64,000 bases of DNA from Nitrosomonas sp. (GCF_019752415.1 NZ_JAIEME010000007.1:24604-88603); one strand, 5' to 3'. Shown: positions 19,179-29,874, counted from the first letter of the stretch. The notes: generated by a model not told the origin, from the letters alone. Numbers and translations are program-made.

Positions 19179-21719
19179 TTATTCGCGTGTTTCAACTTGC
19201 ATTAAGGGTTCCGCTTGCGTGTCGACAGCTTCTTTGATTCTTTTTCTCGGCCGTTTAGGTACGATAATTTCTTCAGTAACCAACTCTACTTTTTCAGGTG
19301 GTGTTTCTATCATCACTAAACCGCTTTTTGTAAAATCCGGAAGTTCCTTAACTGCAATGGGCTTTGGTGATTTGGTATCGGCAGCTAGTGGCGCTTGTTC
19401 GCCATCAGTAGTCGGTGGTATGGACTGGGTTGCCATGGGTGTTTCAACAGTTGTTTTCTTTACGGAATGTTTCGAGGCTGCAACCGTTGATTTCTCTTTG
19501 ATTGGTATTATTTTCTCAACATTCGGCTGTAGATCCGCGGAAGAATTCTTGCTATCAATTGGGGTATCTGGTGATTCCTCAGCGGCTAAATTCTGATCAT
19601 CGATAGAACTTTTAGGCACGGATTGATTCCGGTTCTTATTGCTGCGATGCCGGCGTGTACGCCTGTGGTCATCGGATTTTATATTCGAGTTTTCAAGATT
19701 TTCTTGTTCGATAATCGAAAGGTCTTCTGATAGCGTGCTTGTCACGGAATCTGGATCGGGCGGTTGAAGAAATTTCTTTTTATTGCTTTTTCTTTCTGCT
19801 ACCGCTACGCGCTGACTCGGTTGCTCGGTTACAGTAACTTCCTGCTCGCTGGCGACATTAGTTAGATCACTTAAATCGCTTTGTCTAACTTGATTTGCAG
19901 AAATATCTTTAGTGCGTTCATTCCTATTATTGCGTCCGCGGCGACTTCGTGAGCGTCCACGGTCTTGAGGTGCTTTAGTTCTATCAATGTCAGTCTGTCT
20001 TTTTTCTTCAGGATTGGGTTTTATTTCTTCCATATTGGCAGGCTTAAACCAACTAAAAAATTTATCCAGAAGCGATGTGTCACGCGATGAATTTTCTTCC
20101 CTGATGGGTGCTGGTTGCGCGAGCTTTATGCCTTGAACAGCAGCTTGAAGCCGGACAGGCTTGTTTTTCTGATCGAGTGATATCTGGCTATTCTCCTCGG
20201 TTTTTTTCTCGACTAGTTTATAACTGGATACCGTTTCGTTTGATCTGATATCATCGTGACGTATGCGAGTGATGGTGTAGTTAGGGGTTTCGATATGGAT
20301 ATTGGGTATCAGAACAATACTAATTCTTTGTCGTACCTCGATATCATAGATCTCTCCACGCTTCTCGTTGAGTAGGTATGTGGCCACGTCGACTGGAAGT
20401 TGGACATGCAACGCGCTCGTGTTTTCTTTCATGGCTTCTTCTTGGATGATTCTTAGCACATGCAGTGCCGATGAATCGGTGCCACGAATGAATCCTGTTC
20501 CATTGCAACGTGGGCATGGAATATAGTTACTTTCACCCAAAGAGGGGCGCAGGCGTTGACGTGATAATTCCAATAAGCCGAAACGCGAAATTTTTCCAAC
20601 CTGAATGCGCGCTCGATCTTGGCGCAATGCTTCATGTAATCTGGCTTCGACTTCCCGCTGATTGCGCTGTACATCCATATCGATAAAGTCGATGACGACC
20701 AGTCCGCCTAAGTCACGTAATCTTAATTGACGTGCAATTTCATCCGCTGCTTCAAGATTGGTATTCAATGCAGTATGTTCGATATCCAATCCGCGGATGG
20801 CCCGAGCTGAGTTAACATCGACCGATACCAGCGCCTCGGTATGATCAATAACAATCGCGCCACCTGAGGGTAGTGAAACCTGTCTTGAATAGGCTGTTTC
20901 GATCTGATGCTCAATTTGGAAACGTGAAAATAACGGCACATCATCGTGATACAATTTAAGGCGATCCACATTGGCTGGCATGACATGTACCATGAATTGG
21001 CTGGCCTGCTCATAGATATCTCGGCTGTCAATTAAAATCTCACCGATCTCTTGACTGAAATAATCACGAATTGCACGAATCACAAGACTGCTTTCCTGAT
21101 AAATCAAGAAAACGCCACTTTGATTATTGGCAGCTTCTTCAATGGCATGCCAAAGTTGTGTCAGGTAGTTCAAGTCCCATTGCAGTTCTTCTGTGCTTCG
21201 GCCAATTCCGGCAGTTCGGGCAATAATACTCATGTCCCCAGACACTTCAAGCTTAGCGATGACCTCACGCAAGTCATTGCGTTCCTCACCGGTTATGCGG
21301 CGAGATACACCGCCGCTGTTTGGGTTATTGGGTATTAAAACCAGATACCTACCAGCTAGTGAAATGTAGGTGGTCAGTGCAGCGCCTTTGTTTCCGCGTT
21401 CATCTTTATCAACTTGAACGATCAGTTCCTGGCCTTCCTGCAGGAGATCCTGGATACGACCATTGCTAGACCCCGCGCTTTCATTGAAACAGGAAGGAGC
21501 GATTTCCTTGAATGGCAAGAAACCGTGACGTTCGCAGCCATAATCTACAAATGCAGCTTCCAGACTGGGTTCTATTCTTGTAATGACAGCTTTGTAGATA
21601 TTACTTTTGCGTTGTTCCTTGCTGATTGATTCTATGTCAAGGTCAACCAATGTTTGGCCATTGACAATTGCAACGCGCAACTCTTCCGGTTGGGTCGCAT
21701 TAAATAACATTCGTTTCAT
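19179..21719 (-). CDS. rne: Ribonuclease E
   Basis: Endoribonuclease and degradosome scaffold that processes rRNA and tRNA and initiates mRNA decay. ATG at 21719 gives [20 protein letters not shown], matching the conserved start (an upstream in-frame TTG two codons earlier is unlikely). About 846 residues. S1 domain around [20 protein letters not shown], 5' sensor, DNase-I-like catalytic part with [13 protein letters not shown] and LVVIDFIDM (metal-binding Asp), and zinc link CPRCNGTG. The C-terminal half is disordered with Arg-rich RNA-binding segments ([28 protein letters not shown]) where partners dock. Confidence 0.96.
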   Translation of the reverse strand: MKRMLFNATQPEELRVAIVNGQTLVDLDIESISKEQRKSNIYKAVITRIEPSLEAAFVDYGCERHGFLPFKEIAPSCFNESAGSSNGRIQDLLQEGQELIVQVDKDERGNKGAALTTYISLAGRYLVLIPNNPNSGGVSRRITGEERNDLREVIAKLEVSGDMSIIARTAGIGRSTEELQWDLNYLTQLWHAIEEAANNQSGVFLIYQESSLVIRAIRDYFSQEIGEILIDSRDIYEQASQFMVHVMPANVDRLKLYHDDVPLFSRFQIEHQIETAYSRQVSLPSGGAIVIDHTEALVSVDVNSARAIRGLDIEHTALNTNLEAADEIARQLRLRDLGGLVVIDFIDMDVQRNQREVEARLHEALRQDRARIQVGKISRFGLLELSRQRLRPSLGESNYIPCPRCNGTGFIRGTDSSALHVLRIIQEEAMKENTSALHVQLPVDVATYLLNEKRGEIYDIEVRQRISIVLIPNIHIETPNYTITRIRHDDIRSNETVSSYKLVEKKTEENSQISLDQKNKPVRLQAAVQGIKLAQPAPIREENSSRDTSLLDKFFSWFKPANMEEIKPNPEEKRQTDIDRTKAPQDRGRSRSRRGRNNRNERTKDISANQVRQSDLSDLTNVASEQEVTVTEQPSQRVAVAERKSNKKKFLQPPDPDSVTSTLSEDLSIIEQENLENSNIKSDDHRRTRRHRSNKNRNQSVPKSSIDDQNLAAEESPDTPIDSKNSSADLQPNVEKIIPIKEKSTVAASKHSVKKTTVETPMATQSIPPTTDGEQAPLAADTKSPKPIAVKELPDFTKSGLVMIETPPEKVELVTEEIIVPKRPRKRIKEAVDTQAEPLMQVETRE

Positions 21720-22194
21720 GTACAAACCTTACGTGTTCTAATTATGGGCACACTATCCACAAATTGTTCGGATAGATTTTTCTGGTATACGTAGTTGTAA
21801 TGACGAGATTTTGGTCTAATAGTTTTATTATAATATTTATTAATCAATTATTTATTTCTTTCTATTAATGTGTTTTAGTGTGTTAATTTATTCTGGATGA
21901 AATTTTTTGTAATCTTGAACAGAATAAAACCTATTTATTCTGTTCTAATACATAAGTTATAAGATTTATTAGCACCCCTTAAGGTAACAGATTTTACATA
22001 AAGTTCCAAACAGAACTTTGTTTTATGTTAATTTTTGTTAATGCACCTTCCTTTCTTGGTGTTTTTATTACTAATCAGTATCTTATAAGAAAATCCTGTT
22101 ATCTTTCGTAATTATTTGTTAATTCTTACAGAAAGAAACTTAAAATGAAATAAGTAAAATTATTATATTTCTTTACAACAGCCTGTAAACCAAC
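21720..22194. promoter_or_regulatory. Long AT-rich rne leader / rluC upstream region
   Basis: 475-bp very AT-rich spacer between the divergent rne and rluC genes. It contains a stem-loop with arms around 21996-22006 and 22013-22028 (core aaagttc/gaacttt). The equivalent position in enterobacteria is a long structured rne 5' UTR used for autoregulation by RNase E, and rluC is also divergent from rne there (established for E. coli). Equivalence here is inferred from synteny, AT content and the hairpin. Confidence 0.45.
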
Positions 22195-23208
22195 TTGAAA
22201 GTTACACATAAAATTAAATATTCAAATAATAATATTCCATCCTTTGCGGCGGTTGTCAAAGAATGTATCGAAGAAGAAGAGAACGACCAACGAGTTGATA
22301 ATTTTTTATTTAAGCGCTATAGGAATGTGCCAAAAAGCCACTTGTATCAGCTATTAAGAAGCGGGCAAGTGCGTGTTAACGGGAAACGAATAATTGCCAG
22401 TTATCGATTGCAATTGGGCGATATCGTCCGAATTCCACCAATCAAGATTACTGAAAAAGATTCTTACCGGCGGACCGCAATTGCACCATCAAAATTTTTT
22501 ACCTTCACGACATTGTATGAAGATGACGTGTTACTGGTGATTGATAAACCCGGTGGATTGGCAGTTCACGGCGGAAGCGGAATCAGTTTTGGCGTGATCG
22601 AGCAATTACGTGCCCAGAATCCGTCTTGGAAATTTTTGGAATTGGTACACCGCCTGGATAGAGATACTTCCGGTGTTTTGTTGCTCGCAAAGAAACGCAC
22701 AGCACTGGTTGAATTGCATCGGCAGATTCGTGGAGGCTTAATGGATAAGCACTATTTGGTGATGGTTGGAGGGGAATGGCATAATGCTAAGCAACACGTT
22801 AAGCTGGCTCTTAACAAGTATGTTGCTGCGAACGGTGAACGGCGTGTTGCAGTATCAACCGGTGAGCACGCTGATAGCAAATCGATGCTGTCGCACACGA
22901 TATTTAAGCTGCAAAAAACCTGGAAGAATTTTAGCTTGCTGGATGCTGAACTAAAAACCGGCCGCACACATCAAATTCGTGTTCATCTCGCGCATCTTGG
23001 GTTTCCAATTATTGGCGACGATAAATATGGTGATTTCGAGATCAACAAACAGCTGGCTAAAACGCGTGGACAGAACAAACTAACACGAATGTTCCTGCAC
23101 GCGCATACCTTGCAAATCACGCATCCCAATACGGGGGAGCGTATGCAACTGCAAGCGCCTTTGTCCAAAGATCTGAAGATATTTATTGATGCCCTGGAAA
23201 ATCCTTGA
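22195..23208 (+). CDS. rluC: 23S rRNA pseudouridine synthase RluC
   Basis: 337 residues. Makes pseudouridines in 23S rRNA (positions 955/2504/2580 in E. coli RluC). An N-terminal S4 RNA-binding domain (DNFLFKRYRNVPKSHLYQLL, GQVRVNGKR) is followed by the RluA-type catalytic domain with LVHRLDRDTSGVLLLAK, whose Asp in HRLDRDTSG is the catalytic residue, and TGRTHQIRVHLAHLGFPI. No early ATG exists in frame; the TTG at 22195 is the most likely start because a stop lies two codons upstream. Divergent from rne, as in many proteobacteria. Confidence 0.93.
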   Translation: MKVTHKIKYSNNNIPSFAAVVKECIEEEENDQRVDNFLFKRYRNVPKSHLYQLLRSGQVRVNGKRIIASYRLQLGDIVRIPPIKITEKDSYRRTAIAPSKFFTFTTLYEDDVLLVIDKPGGLAVHGGSGISFGVIEQLRAQNPSWKFLELVHRLDRDTSGVLLLAKKRTALVELHRQIRGGLMDKHYLVMVGGEWHNAKQHVKLALNKYVAANGERRVAVSTGEHADSKSMLSHTIFKLQKTWKNFSLLDAELKTGRTHQIRVHLAHLGFPIIGDDKYGDFEINKQLAKTRGQNKLTRMFLHAHTLQITHPNTGERMQLQAPLSKDLKIFIDALENP

Positions 23209-23254
23209 TCGTTTAGTTTTCGGTTCGATTTAGTCGAAGTGCTATAATGCACGG

Positions 23255-23899
23255 CTAATTATCTGGGTTGGTGGCGATTTGTTCGGTTTTAATCATGGTT
23301 TGCAGAACTTCCCAGATAGTTTCTACAATTTTTTTCTGTGCGACTTCGTTGGGGTGTATTCCATCAGCTTGAAAAAATTCGTGTTTTTCTCCAAAACCGG
23401 CTAGCAGGAAAGGTATTAATCTAGTTTGATAATTTTCAGCCAATTGCGGGAAAATGGCTTGGAACTTTCGTGTATAAGTCATGCCATAATTGGGAGGTAA
23501 TTGCATGCCGACAAGTAGAACTTGAGAATTGTGTTGCTGACATATTTCAATAATGGTTGCCAGGTTTTCATAGATGGAATTTATAGAAGCGCCGCGCAAA
23601 CCGTCGTTAGCACCAAGCTCAAGTATAACTATCTCAGGACGATGTGTTTCAAGTGATTGTTTGATTCGATTGCGTCCTCCAAGCGTTGTTTCACCGCTGA
23701 TACTTGCGTTTATGATTTGATAATCAGTGAATTTAGACTGTAATCGTTGTGTGAGTAACGCAACCCAGCCAGCATCGATTGGCATGCCATGGCTAGCAGA
23801 AAGGCTATCACCAAGAACCATGACAGTTTTGGGTGACGCCGCTGTAGCAGGAGCAATGAAAGTAAAAAGAAACATCAGAATAATCAGGAAATTTTTCAT
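23255..23899 (-). CDS. tesA: TesA-like arylesterase / lysophospholipase (SGNH hydrolase)
   Basis: About 214 residues with a signal peptide ([20 protein letters not shown]). Periplasmic SGNH/GDSL hydrolase acting on acyl esters or thioesters. Blocks: VLGDSLSAS (nucleophile Ser), SGETTLGG, LELGANDGLRG (Asn block III) and DGIHPNEVAQ (catalytic Asp/His). I chose ATG 23899 because the signal peptide starts there; a longer frame to 23983 is open but lies antisense to the ABC gene. Its start codon overlaps that of the divergent ABC gene (shared CATG), the tesA-ybbA arrangement also seen in E. coli. Confidence 0.93.
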   Translation of the reverse strand: MKNFLIILMFLFTFIAPATAASPKTVMVLGDSLSASHGMPIDAGWVALLTQRLQSKFTDYQIINASISGETTLGGRNRIKQSLETHRPEIVILELGANDGLRGASINSIYENLATIIEICQQHNSQVLLVGMQLPPNYGMTYTRKFQAIFPQLAENYQTRLIPFLLAGFGEKHEFFQADGIHPNEVAQKKIVETIWEVLQTMIKTEQIATNPDN

Positions 23900-24584
23900 G
23901 TTAGATAACGATATTAAACAACCCATTCTTTGGACCAAGGCACTTACTAAGCAGGTTAATACCGGCGACAAACAATTAACCATATTGCAGGATATTGATT
24001 TGCAGGTTAACGCCGGTGAAGCTGTTGCAATTATAGGCGCTTCCGGCTCGGGTAAATCTACTTTATTAGGATTGCTGGCAGGATTGGATTTGCCGACTTC
24101 GGGGAAAGTTCACCTGGATGCGATTGATATTTTCACTCTGGATGAAGATAGCCGGGCTGCCTTGCGCGGCAAGATTCTGGGTTTTGTATTTCAGTCGTTT
24201 CAATTACTTCCTGCATTGACCGCGATTGAAAATGTGATGTTGCCGCTTGAACTCTCTGCAGCCGGAAACGCTGAGACAACGGCGCGGAGATTACTGGAGC
24301 GGGTTGGGCTTTCAATGCGCTTGCATCATTATCCGAAACAATTATCCGGAGGCGAGCAACAGCGGGTTGCCATTGCACGTGCATTTGCAACAGACCCCAA
24401 ATTATTATTGGCCGATGAACCTACGGGGAATCTCGACTCTGCTACCGGTATACAAATTATTGAGCTCATGTTCGAACTCAATCGTGAACATGGTACAACA
24501 TTGGTTTTAGTTACTCATGATGAAGTGCTGTCACGGCGGTGTTCGCGCCAAATCCGTTTGGCGGATGGTAAGCTTGTGCAATAG
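23898..24584 (+). CDS. ybbA: ABC transporter ATP-binding protein, YbbA type
   Basis: 228 residues. ATPase of an MacB/LolD-like type VII ABC system, working with the large permease encoded next. Walker [11 protein letters not shown]-loop [11 protein letters not shown], signature [14 protein letters not shown], Walker [14 protein letters not shown] and H-loop LVTHD are all present. Starts [20 protein letters not shown] at 23898, overlapping the tesA start on the other strand. The permease frame opens immediately after the stop. Substrate unknown; the neighbouring TesA suggests a link to envelope lipids (inference). Confidence 0.93.
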   Translation: MLDNDIKQPILWTKALTKQVNTGDKQLTILQDIDLQVNAGEAVAIIGASGSGKSTLLGLLAGLDLPTSGKVHLDAIDIFTLDEDSRAALRGKILGFVFQSFQLLPALTAIENVMLPLELSAAGNAETTARRLLERVGLSMRLHHYPKQLSGGEQQRVAIARAFATDPKLLLADEPTGNLDSATGIQIIELMFELNREHGTTLVLVTHDEVLSRRCSRQIRLADGKLVQ

Positions 24585-24647
24585 TTGCTAAGACACTCAG
24601 CATTGCTGGTATTCACTCTATATTTTGGCAAGGTAATATTTCTCTCC

Positions 24648-27146
24648 ATGAATCATTTTAAGTTGTCTTTTCGCATGCTGCATCGTGATTGGCGCGCAGG
24701 CGAACTCAATGTATTGGTTTTTGCACTAGTTATCGCAGTCAGTGGAATGGCCACCGTAGGTTTTTTTGCAGATCGGGTGGAGTTGGCACTTTCGCGTGAG
24801 AGCAATCAATTGCTGGGTGCGGATTTGCTGGTTATTTCGAGTAAGCCCTTGCCCGAACATTATGCTGATGAGGCTAGCCGCCTTGGATTATCCGTCTCAT
24901 CGCTGACTAAATTTCCCAGCATGATCTCTAACGGTGAGAACAATTTGCTAACCGAGATCAAGGCGGTCACGGAAGGTTATCCATTGCGCGGGCGCGTGCA
25001 TCTGGCCAGCAGGTCGGCAGAAACACCAGAAATTCAGGTGGTAGCAAGAATTCCACAACCAGGTACCATCTGGGTCGATGATAAAGTCATGACACGACTT
25101 GAACTTAGAGGTGGTGACCTAGTGGATGTGGGCGATATCCAGTTAACGGTAACCGAGCTGGTCGTGCGTGAGCCGGACCACTCGGTGGGATTCATCAATA
25201 TGGGCGCGCGTGCCATGATCAATGCAGCCGACTTGCCGGATACTGGTTTAATTCAGGAAGGCAGCCGTGTCTCCTATCAGTTGCTCGTGGCGGGAGAAAT
25301 AAAAGCGGTGCAGCAATTTCGTGATTGGGTAAAACCTCAGCTTACTAAGGCGCAGAGAATTGAAGGCATCCGGGATGCACGTCCTGAGATTAAAGCAGCA
25401 TTGGAACGTTCAGAAAAATTCTTAAGCCTGGCGGCCCTGGCCAGTGTTGTTCTGGCAGCGGCAGCGATCGCGCTGGCTGTGCGCCGCTTTACCCAGCGCC
25501 ATCTGGATGGCTGCGCAGTGATGCGTAGTCTGGGAGCCAGCCAGAAACAGCTATTTTATCTGTACTTGTATTATTTTATTGTATTGGGTGTTATCGCCAG
25601 TAGTATTGGATGCTTGATTGGTTTTGCGGCCCAGGAGATTCTGACGCACTGGTTAACCGGTATCGTCGACACTGAATTACCATGGCCCAATTGGCTGCCA
25701 GCGCTGCAAGGTCTGCTGGTAGGGTTGGTGCTGTTACTGGGTTTTGCATTACCACCCGTGCTGAATTTGCGTAGCGTTCCGGCTTTGCGGGTATTGCGCA
25801 GAGATATCGGCTTATCCAATGCGCACAGCATAGCTGGCTATTTATTGGGACTGGTAGCTTTATCGCTTTTGTTTATCTGGAAAGCGCAAGATCTGAAACT
25901 GGGTCTCTATATTGTCATTGGTTTTGTCTCGGCCATTGCCATTTTTGGTTGTTTGGGCTGGATTCTGATCAGGGTATTGTCGAGCCTCCGGCATCAAGCC
26001 GGCGGGGCCTGGCGTTATGGTTTGGCCAGCATCAGCCGCCGTGCAGTTTCAAGCGTATTGCAGGCAGTGGCACTGGGATTGGGTTTGATGGCATTGCTGG
26101 TGTTGACGCTGATTCAGGATGATTTGATCGACGATTGGCATACCAGCTTGCCACCCGATGCGCCGAATCATTTTCTGGTCAATATTCAACCGGATCAATT
26201 GCAGCCGCTGGAGGAATTTTTCCAGCAATATGGGACTGAGCATCCGCCAGTTTTTCCGATGGTAAGAGGCCGTTTGGTCAAGATTAATGGGAAGGATGTG
26301 TCACCAGAGAATTACGCGGATGACCCGCATGCTGAAAGGCATATCCGACGCGAATTCAATTTATCATGGGCGACTCAACAAGCGCTGGATAACCAAGTTG
26401 TTCAAGGTAAATGGTGGGATGCGGATAGCAGTGAAGCGGTTATGTCGATTGAAGATGGTATTGCTAAAACAATCGGTGTCAAGTTAGGTGATGAACTGAC
26501 TTATGATATTGCGGGTAGTCCTTTCTCAGCCAAGATTACTAGTGTGAGAAAAGTGGACTGGGATAGTTTCCGGGTTAATTTTTTTGTTGTCGTGCCACCT
26601 GGTTTGCTAGATAACTATCCGGTCAGTTATATCACCAGTTTTTATGTGGCGCCGACAGAAATTGCCATGATGCATGAACTGGTCAGAACCTTTCCAAATA
26701 TTCTGGTGGTCGATGTGGCAATCGTCATTAACCAGGTGCAGCAAATGATCCATCAGGTCTCGCAAGCAATTGAATTTGTTTTTGTGTTTACCGTACTCGC
26801 CGGTTTTTCCGTGTTGTACGCAGCGATTGCCTCCACGCAGGATGAACGCATCTATGAAGCGGCCATCTTCAGAGCGCTTGGTGCCAGACGAGAACAATTG
26901 TCGCGTGCTTGGGCGGCGGAATTTGCGATATTGGGCGCATTGGCCGGATTGTTTGCTTCGGCCGGTGCCAGTGTATTGGGGTATGTTATCGGTAAGCATG
27001 TTTTGCATCTCGACTACACCTTTAATCCCTGGATTTGGTTGATCGGTACATCAATCGGCGTTGTTGGTGTTTTAGTGGCCGGTATGCTGGGCACGCGCTC
27101 AGCATTATCCAGCCCGCCGTTATTAACTTTACGCAAAATTGGCTAA
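24648..27146 (+). CDS. ybbP: ABC transporter permease, YbbP/FtsX type
   Basis: 832 residues from ATG 24648 (MNHFKLSFRMLHRDWRAGEL, the conserved family start; the frame is open back to 24585). Two FtsX-type four-helix modules flank large periplasmic regions. The first helix is VLVFALVIAVSGMATVGFF, then comes a periplasmic domain (LLGADLLVISSKPLPEHY), helices near ALASVVLAAAAIALAV, and a second set ending LLTLRKIG. Partner of the YbbA-like ATPase upstream. Such systems do mechanotransmission or lipid/lipoprotein-related work rather than classical import (family knowledge). Function in this organism is not known. Confidence 0.92.
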   Translation: MNHFKLSFRMLHRDWRAGELNVLVFALVIAVSGMATVGFFADRVELALSRESNQLLGADLLVISSKPLPEHYADEASRLGLSVSSLTKFPSMISNGENNLLTEIKAVTEGYPLRGRVHLASRSAETPEIQVVARIPQPGTIWVDDKVMTRLELRGGDLVDVGDIQLTVTELVVREPDHSVGFINMGARAMINAADLPDTGLIQEGSRVSYQLLVAGEIKAVQQFRDWVKPQLTKAQRIEGIRDARPEIKAALERSEKFLSLAALASVVLAAAAIALAVRRFTQRHLDGCAVMRSLGASQKQLFYLYLYYFIVLGVIASSIGCLIGFAAQEILTHWLTGIVDTELPWPNWLPALQGLLVGLVLLLGFALPPVLNLRSVPALRVLRRDIGLSNAHSIAGYLLGLVALSLLFIWKAQDLKLGLYIVIGFVSAIAIFGCLGWILIRVLSSLRHQAGGAWRYGLASISRRAVSSVLQAVALGLGLMALLVLTLIQDDLIDDWHTSLPPDAPNHFLVNIQPDQLQPLEEFFQQYGTEHPPVFPMVRGRLVKINGKDVSPENYADDPHAERHIRREFNLSWATQQALDNQVVQGKWWDADSSEAVMSIEDGIAKTIGVKLGDELTYDIAGSPFSAKITSVRKVDWDSFRVNFFVVVPPGLLDNYPVSYITSFYVAPTEIAMMHELVRTFPNILVVDVAIVINQVQQMIHQVSQAIEFVFVFTVLAGFSVLYAAIASTQDERIYEAAIFRALGARREQLSRAWAAEFAILGALAGLFASAGASVLGYVIGKHVLHLDYTFNPWIWLIGTSIGVVGVLVAGMLGTRSALSSPPLLTLRKIG

Positions 27147-27164
27147 TCAAGTTTCTTGACTTCG

Positions 27165-28376
27165 ATGATTTCACCGGCATCAATCCTTGATTCGCAATCG
27201 CCCAAGCTCAACTCACTGCCGCCGCTGAGTTTGTATATTCATATTCCGTGGTGTCTGAAGAAATGCCCTTATTGCGATTTTAATTCTCATGAAATTCGCG
27301 GGGAGGGTAGCCAGGCGCCTGAGGAAGAATATGTTGCAGTATTAATACGGGATCTCGAGTTTGCTCTGCAAGATATTTGGGGGCGGCGACTGAACAGCGT
27401 ATTTTTTGGTGGCGGTACACCCAGTTTATTTAGCGCCAAAGCGATAGATGCAATCTTGACGGCAGTGCGCACACTATTGCCGCTGGAACATTTTGCTGAA
27501 GTGACTCTGGAAGCTAATCCCGGAACATTCGAAGCGCAGAAATTCGCCGATTTTAGTGCCGCAGGCATCAACCGCCTGTCGATCGGCGTACAAAGTTTTA
27601 ATGCGCAGCATCTGAAAGCATTAGGACGTGTGCATGATGATCAGGAAGCCCATCGTGCAGTGGACATTGCGCTGAAGAATTTCGACAATATCAATCTTGA
27701 CCTGATGTACGCGCTGCCCGGGCAAACCTTGGAAGAAGCGCAAGCTGATATTGAAATGGCGTGTTCTCTCGGAGTTACGCATATTTCCGCTTATCATTTG
27801 ACGCTGGAACCGAATACGCTGTTTCATCGCTTTCCCCCCAATCTTCCCGATGATGAACAAGCCGCTGCGATGCAGGAAATGATCGAGCAAACGACTGCAA
27901 GCCAGCAGTTCAGGAATTATGAGACTTCGGCCTTTGCACGGGTAGGGAAAGAGTCACGCCATAACATGAATTACTGGTTATTTGGTGATTATCTCGGCAT
28001 TGGTGCGGGCGCGCACAGCAAAATCAGTTTTGCCGATAAGATTGTGCGGCAGATGCGCGCTAAGCAACCGAAAGAATATCTGGCCAAAGCCAATGCAGTA
28101 GAATCGTTAATCCAGACGCAACAAATACTAACCCCCGCAGACCGGGCGTTTGAATTTATGATGAACGCGCTGCGACTCACCGGCGGGTTTGAAACGGCTG
28201 TGTTTCAGGAACGTACCGGCTTACCGATTAGCGCCGTTCAGAAGCAATTGGATGAAGCCGAACAACGTGGTTTGCTGGTACACGATAATCACCGCATTAA
28301 ACCCACCGTACTAGGCAGGCGCTTTCTCAACGATCTGCTGCAGCTTTTTTTACCTGAAACGCCAAACCTGGAATAA
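27165..28376 (+). CDS. hemW: Radical SAM heme chaperone HemW (HemN-like)
   Basis: About 403 residues. Binds heme and a 4Fe-4S cluster and inserts heme into respiratory enzymes; often annotated as an oxygen-independent coproporphyrinogen oxidase-like protein. N-terminal radical SAM motif CLKKCPYC within YIHIPWCLKKCPYCDFNSHE, then FFGGGTPSLF and LEANPGT. It lacks the extra N-terminal region of true HemN. ATG at 27165 follows closely after the permease gene (19 bp); an in-frame TTG lies at 27156. Probably co-transcribed with it. Confidence 0.93.
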   Translation: MISPASILDSQSPKLNSLPPLSLYIHIPWCLKKCPYCDFNSHEIRGEGSQAPEEEYVAVLIRDLEFALQDIWGRRLNSVFFGGGTPSLFSAKAIDAILTAVRTLLPLEHFAEVTLEANPGTFEAQKFADFSAAGINRLSIGVQSFNAQHLKALGRVHDDQEAHRAVDIALKNFDNINLDLMYALPGQTLEEAQADIEMACSLGVTHISAYHLTLEPNTLFHRFPPNLPDDEQAAAMQEMIEQTTASQQFRNYETSAFARVGKESRHNMNYWLFGDYLGIGAGAHSKISFADKIVRQMRAKQPKEYLAKANAVESLIQTQQILTPADRAFEFMMNALRLTGGFETAVFQERTGLPISAVQKQLDEAEQRGLLVHDNHRIKPTVLGRRFLNDLLQLFLPETPNLE

Positions 28377-28457
28377 CGCTCGTCATCGGTTCAGCGTGAT
28401 TATGCGCTAAAATCGCACGCTTCTGATTTGAAATTATTTGCACAAGGAGTCAATACC

Positions 28458-29261
28458 GTGGCGTATGTGAAACCGGAAGAAATCGTCGAAAACATGTTGG
28501 AGGCGGGTGCAAAGAAAGCCAGTTTGCCGGTCAAGCAGTTGCTGATTCGTGGTTTTCTGGCAGGTGCCTTTCTCGGTTATGCCACCACGCTGGCAATTTT
28601 GACGGCAACGCAAACCGGCTGGGGCATCGTCGGAGCTTTGGTGTTTCCGGTGGGGTTTGTCATGATCGTTCTGCTCGGATTGGAACTGGCAACCGGCAAT
28701 TTCGCACTGATTCCGATCGCCGTCAAAGACCAAAGAACACCCTTCAGTCATTTGTTCAGGAACTGGACGTGGGTGCTGACCGGCAACCTGATCGGCAGCG
28801 TCACGTATGCATATTTGTATTGCATCGTGGCGACCAAAATGGGAACGATCGACCCGGAAACCATCCCCGCGTTGCAACGAACCATCTCCATCGCCGAAAC
28901 TAAAACACTTGAATACGCCAATCTCGGCCTGAATGGTACGATTACCGCCTTCACCAGCGCAATGCTGTGCAACTGGATGGTAACATTGGGTGCCGTCATG
29001 GCATTCACTTCCACCGCCACAATCGGCAAAATCGCCGCGATGTGGCTGCCTATCATGACCTTCTTCGGCCTCGGCTACGAACACGCCATTGTCAACATGT
29101 TCGTGATCCCTGCCGGTATCTTGCTGGGCGCGGATATCACTATCGCGGATTGGTGGTTGTGGAATGGGTTGCCGGTGATTGCGGGGAATTTATTCGGCGG
29201 GATGATTTTTACTGGGTTTATGTTGTATTGGAGTTATGGTCAATCAACTAATCAATCTTAA
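28458..29261 (+). CDS. Formate/nitrite transporter family (FocA/NirC-like) channel
   Basis: 267 residues with six predicted membrane helices. Pentameric aquaporin-like channel for small monovalent anions. Motifs: VKQLLIRGFLAGAFLGYA, GLELATGNFALIPIA and FGLGYEHAIVNMFVIPAGIL (family signature EHxxxNM). The GTG at 28458 has a clear AAGGAG eight bases upstream and is preferred over the in-frame TTG at 28428. In an ammonia oxidiser a nitrite-handling role would be natural, but substrate choice is inference. Confidence 0.9.
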   Translation: MAYVKPEEIVENMLEAGAKKASLPVKQLLIRGFLAGAFLGYATTLAILTATQTGWGIVGALVFPVGFVMIVLLGLELATGNFALIPIAVKDQRTPFSHLFRNWTWVLTGNLIGSVTYAYLYCIVATKMGTIDPETIPALQRTISIAETKTLEYANLGLNGTITAFTSAMLCNWMVTLGAVMAFTSTATIGKIAAMWLPIMTFFGLGYEHAIVNMFVIPAGILLGADITIADWWLWNGLPVIAGNLFGGMIFTGFMLYWSYGQSTNQS

Positions 29262-29334
29262 TTCTTTTGATACCAGTTTTGTTTCTACAATTTTATTCTA
29301 TTAAATTTGTACATTCTATTTCTGAAGGAAAAAT

Positions 29335-29702
29335 ATGTACTTAAAAGAATTGTCCAGAAGAATTCAACAGTTAGTAGAGCAGTCCCAAGTTGCTCTGTCT
29401 ACTAAGAGATCAGACCAATATACATGTGACTATGTTGATTCAGGTAAGCTAGCTGGGCTAAGGGCGTCAGTATTGTCATTTATAACTATGGTGTATGGTA
29501 AAGAGCACTCCCATTATTCAGAGTTTAATCAGCTACTGATGGCACATATGTATACACAAAATTGGATCAAAAGTCAGTCACTGCGTGGCTTGATCTAAGA
29601 AATAAAGCCGCTCATGGAAAATATACCGAATATGAGAAAGAACAAATGGTGTTAATGATGCGAAGTGTTACTGATTTTTTAGCAAGAATGACAGCAAGGT
29701 AA
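29335..29702 (+). pseudogene. Broken HEPN-like gene (RNKAAHG motif), frameshifted
   Basis: The first frame (29335-29598) encodes 87 residues ending in an abrupt stop. In another frame, overlapping and continuing to the TAA at 29700-29702, the sequence reads DQKSVTAWLDLRNKAAHGKY then TEYEKEQMVLMMRSVTDFLARM. RNKAAHG is the R(x)4-6H type signature of HEPN-like RNA-binding/RNase domains. The N-terminal half (YVDSGKLAGLRASVLSFI) looks like the front of the same family, so this is one gene disrupted by a frameshift and probably an internal deletion. No neighbouring MNT nucleotidyltransferase is present. Confidence 0.6.
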
Positions 29703-29874
29703 GGTAAGGTGAGGAGAGGAAATGCCCTCTATTTCAAAACATAATCTTGTCGGCTTAGCCTGGAATGTAAAATTAAAAACTAATTATTGTGATCATTGCA
29801 TCGAAAGTAGTACTAAAAATAAAAGCGACCTCAGTCTTGAAAGTTTTCTTTTTTAACCATCTTTTTCATACAGC

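Noticed and set aside
28434..29084. 216-codon open frame opposite the nitrite/formate channel gene
   Set aside because: Antisense shadow; the plus-strand protein has clear family motifs and the opposite frame is Cys/His/Gln-rich nonsense.
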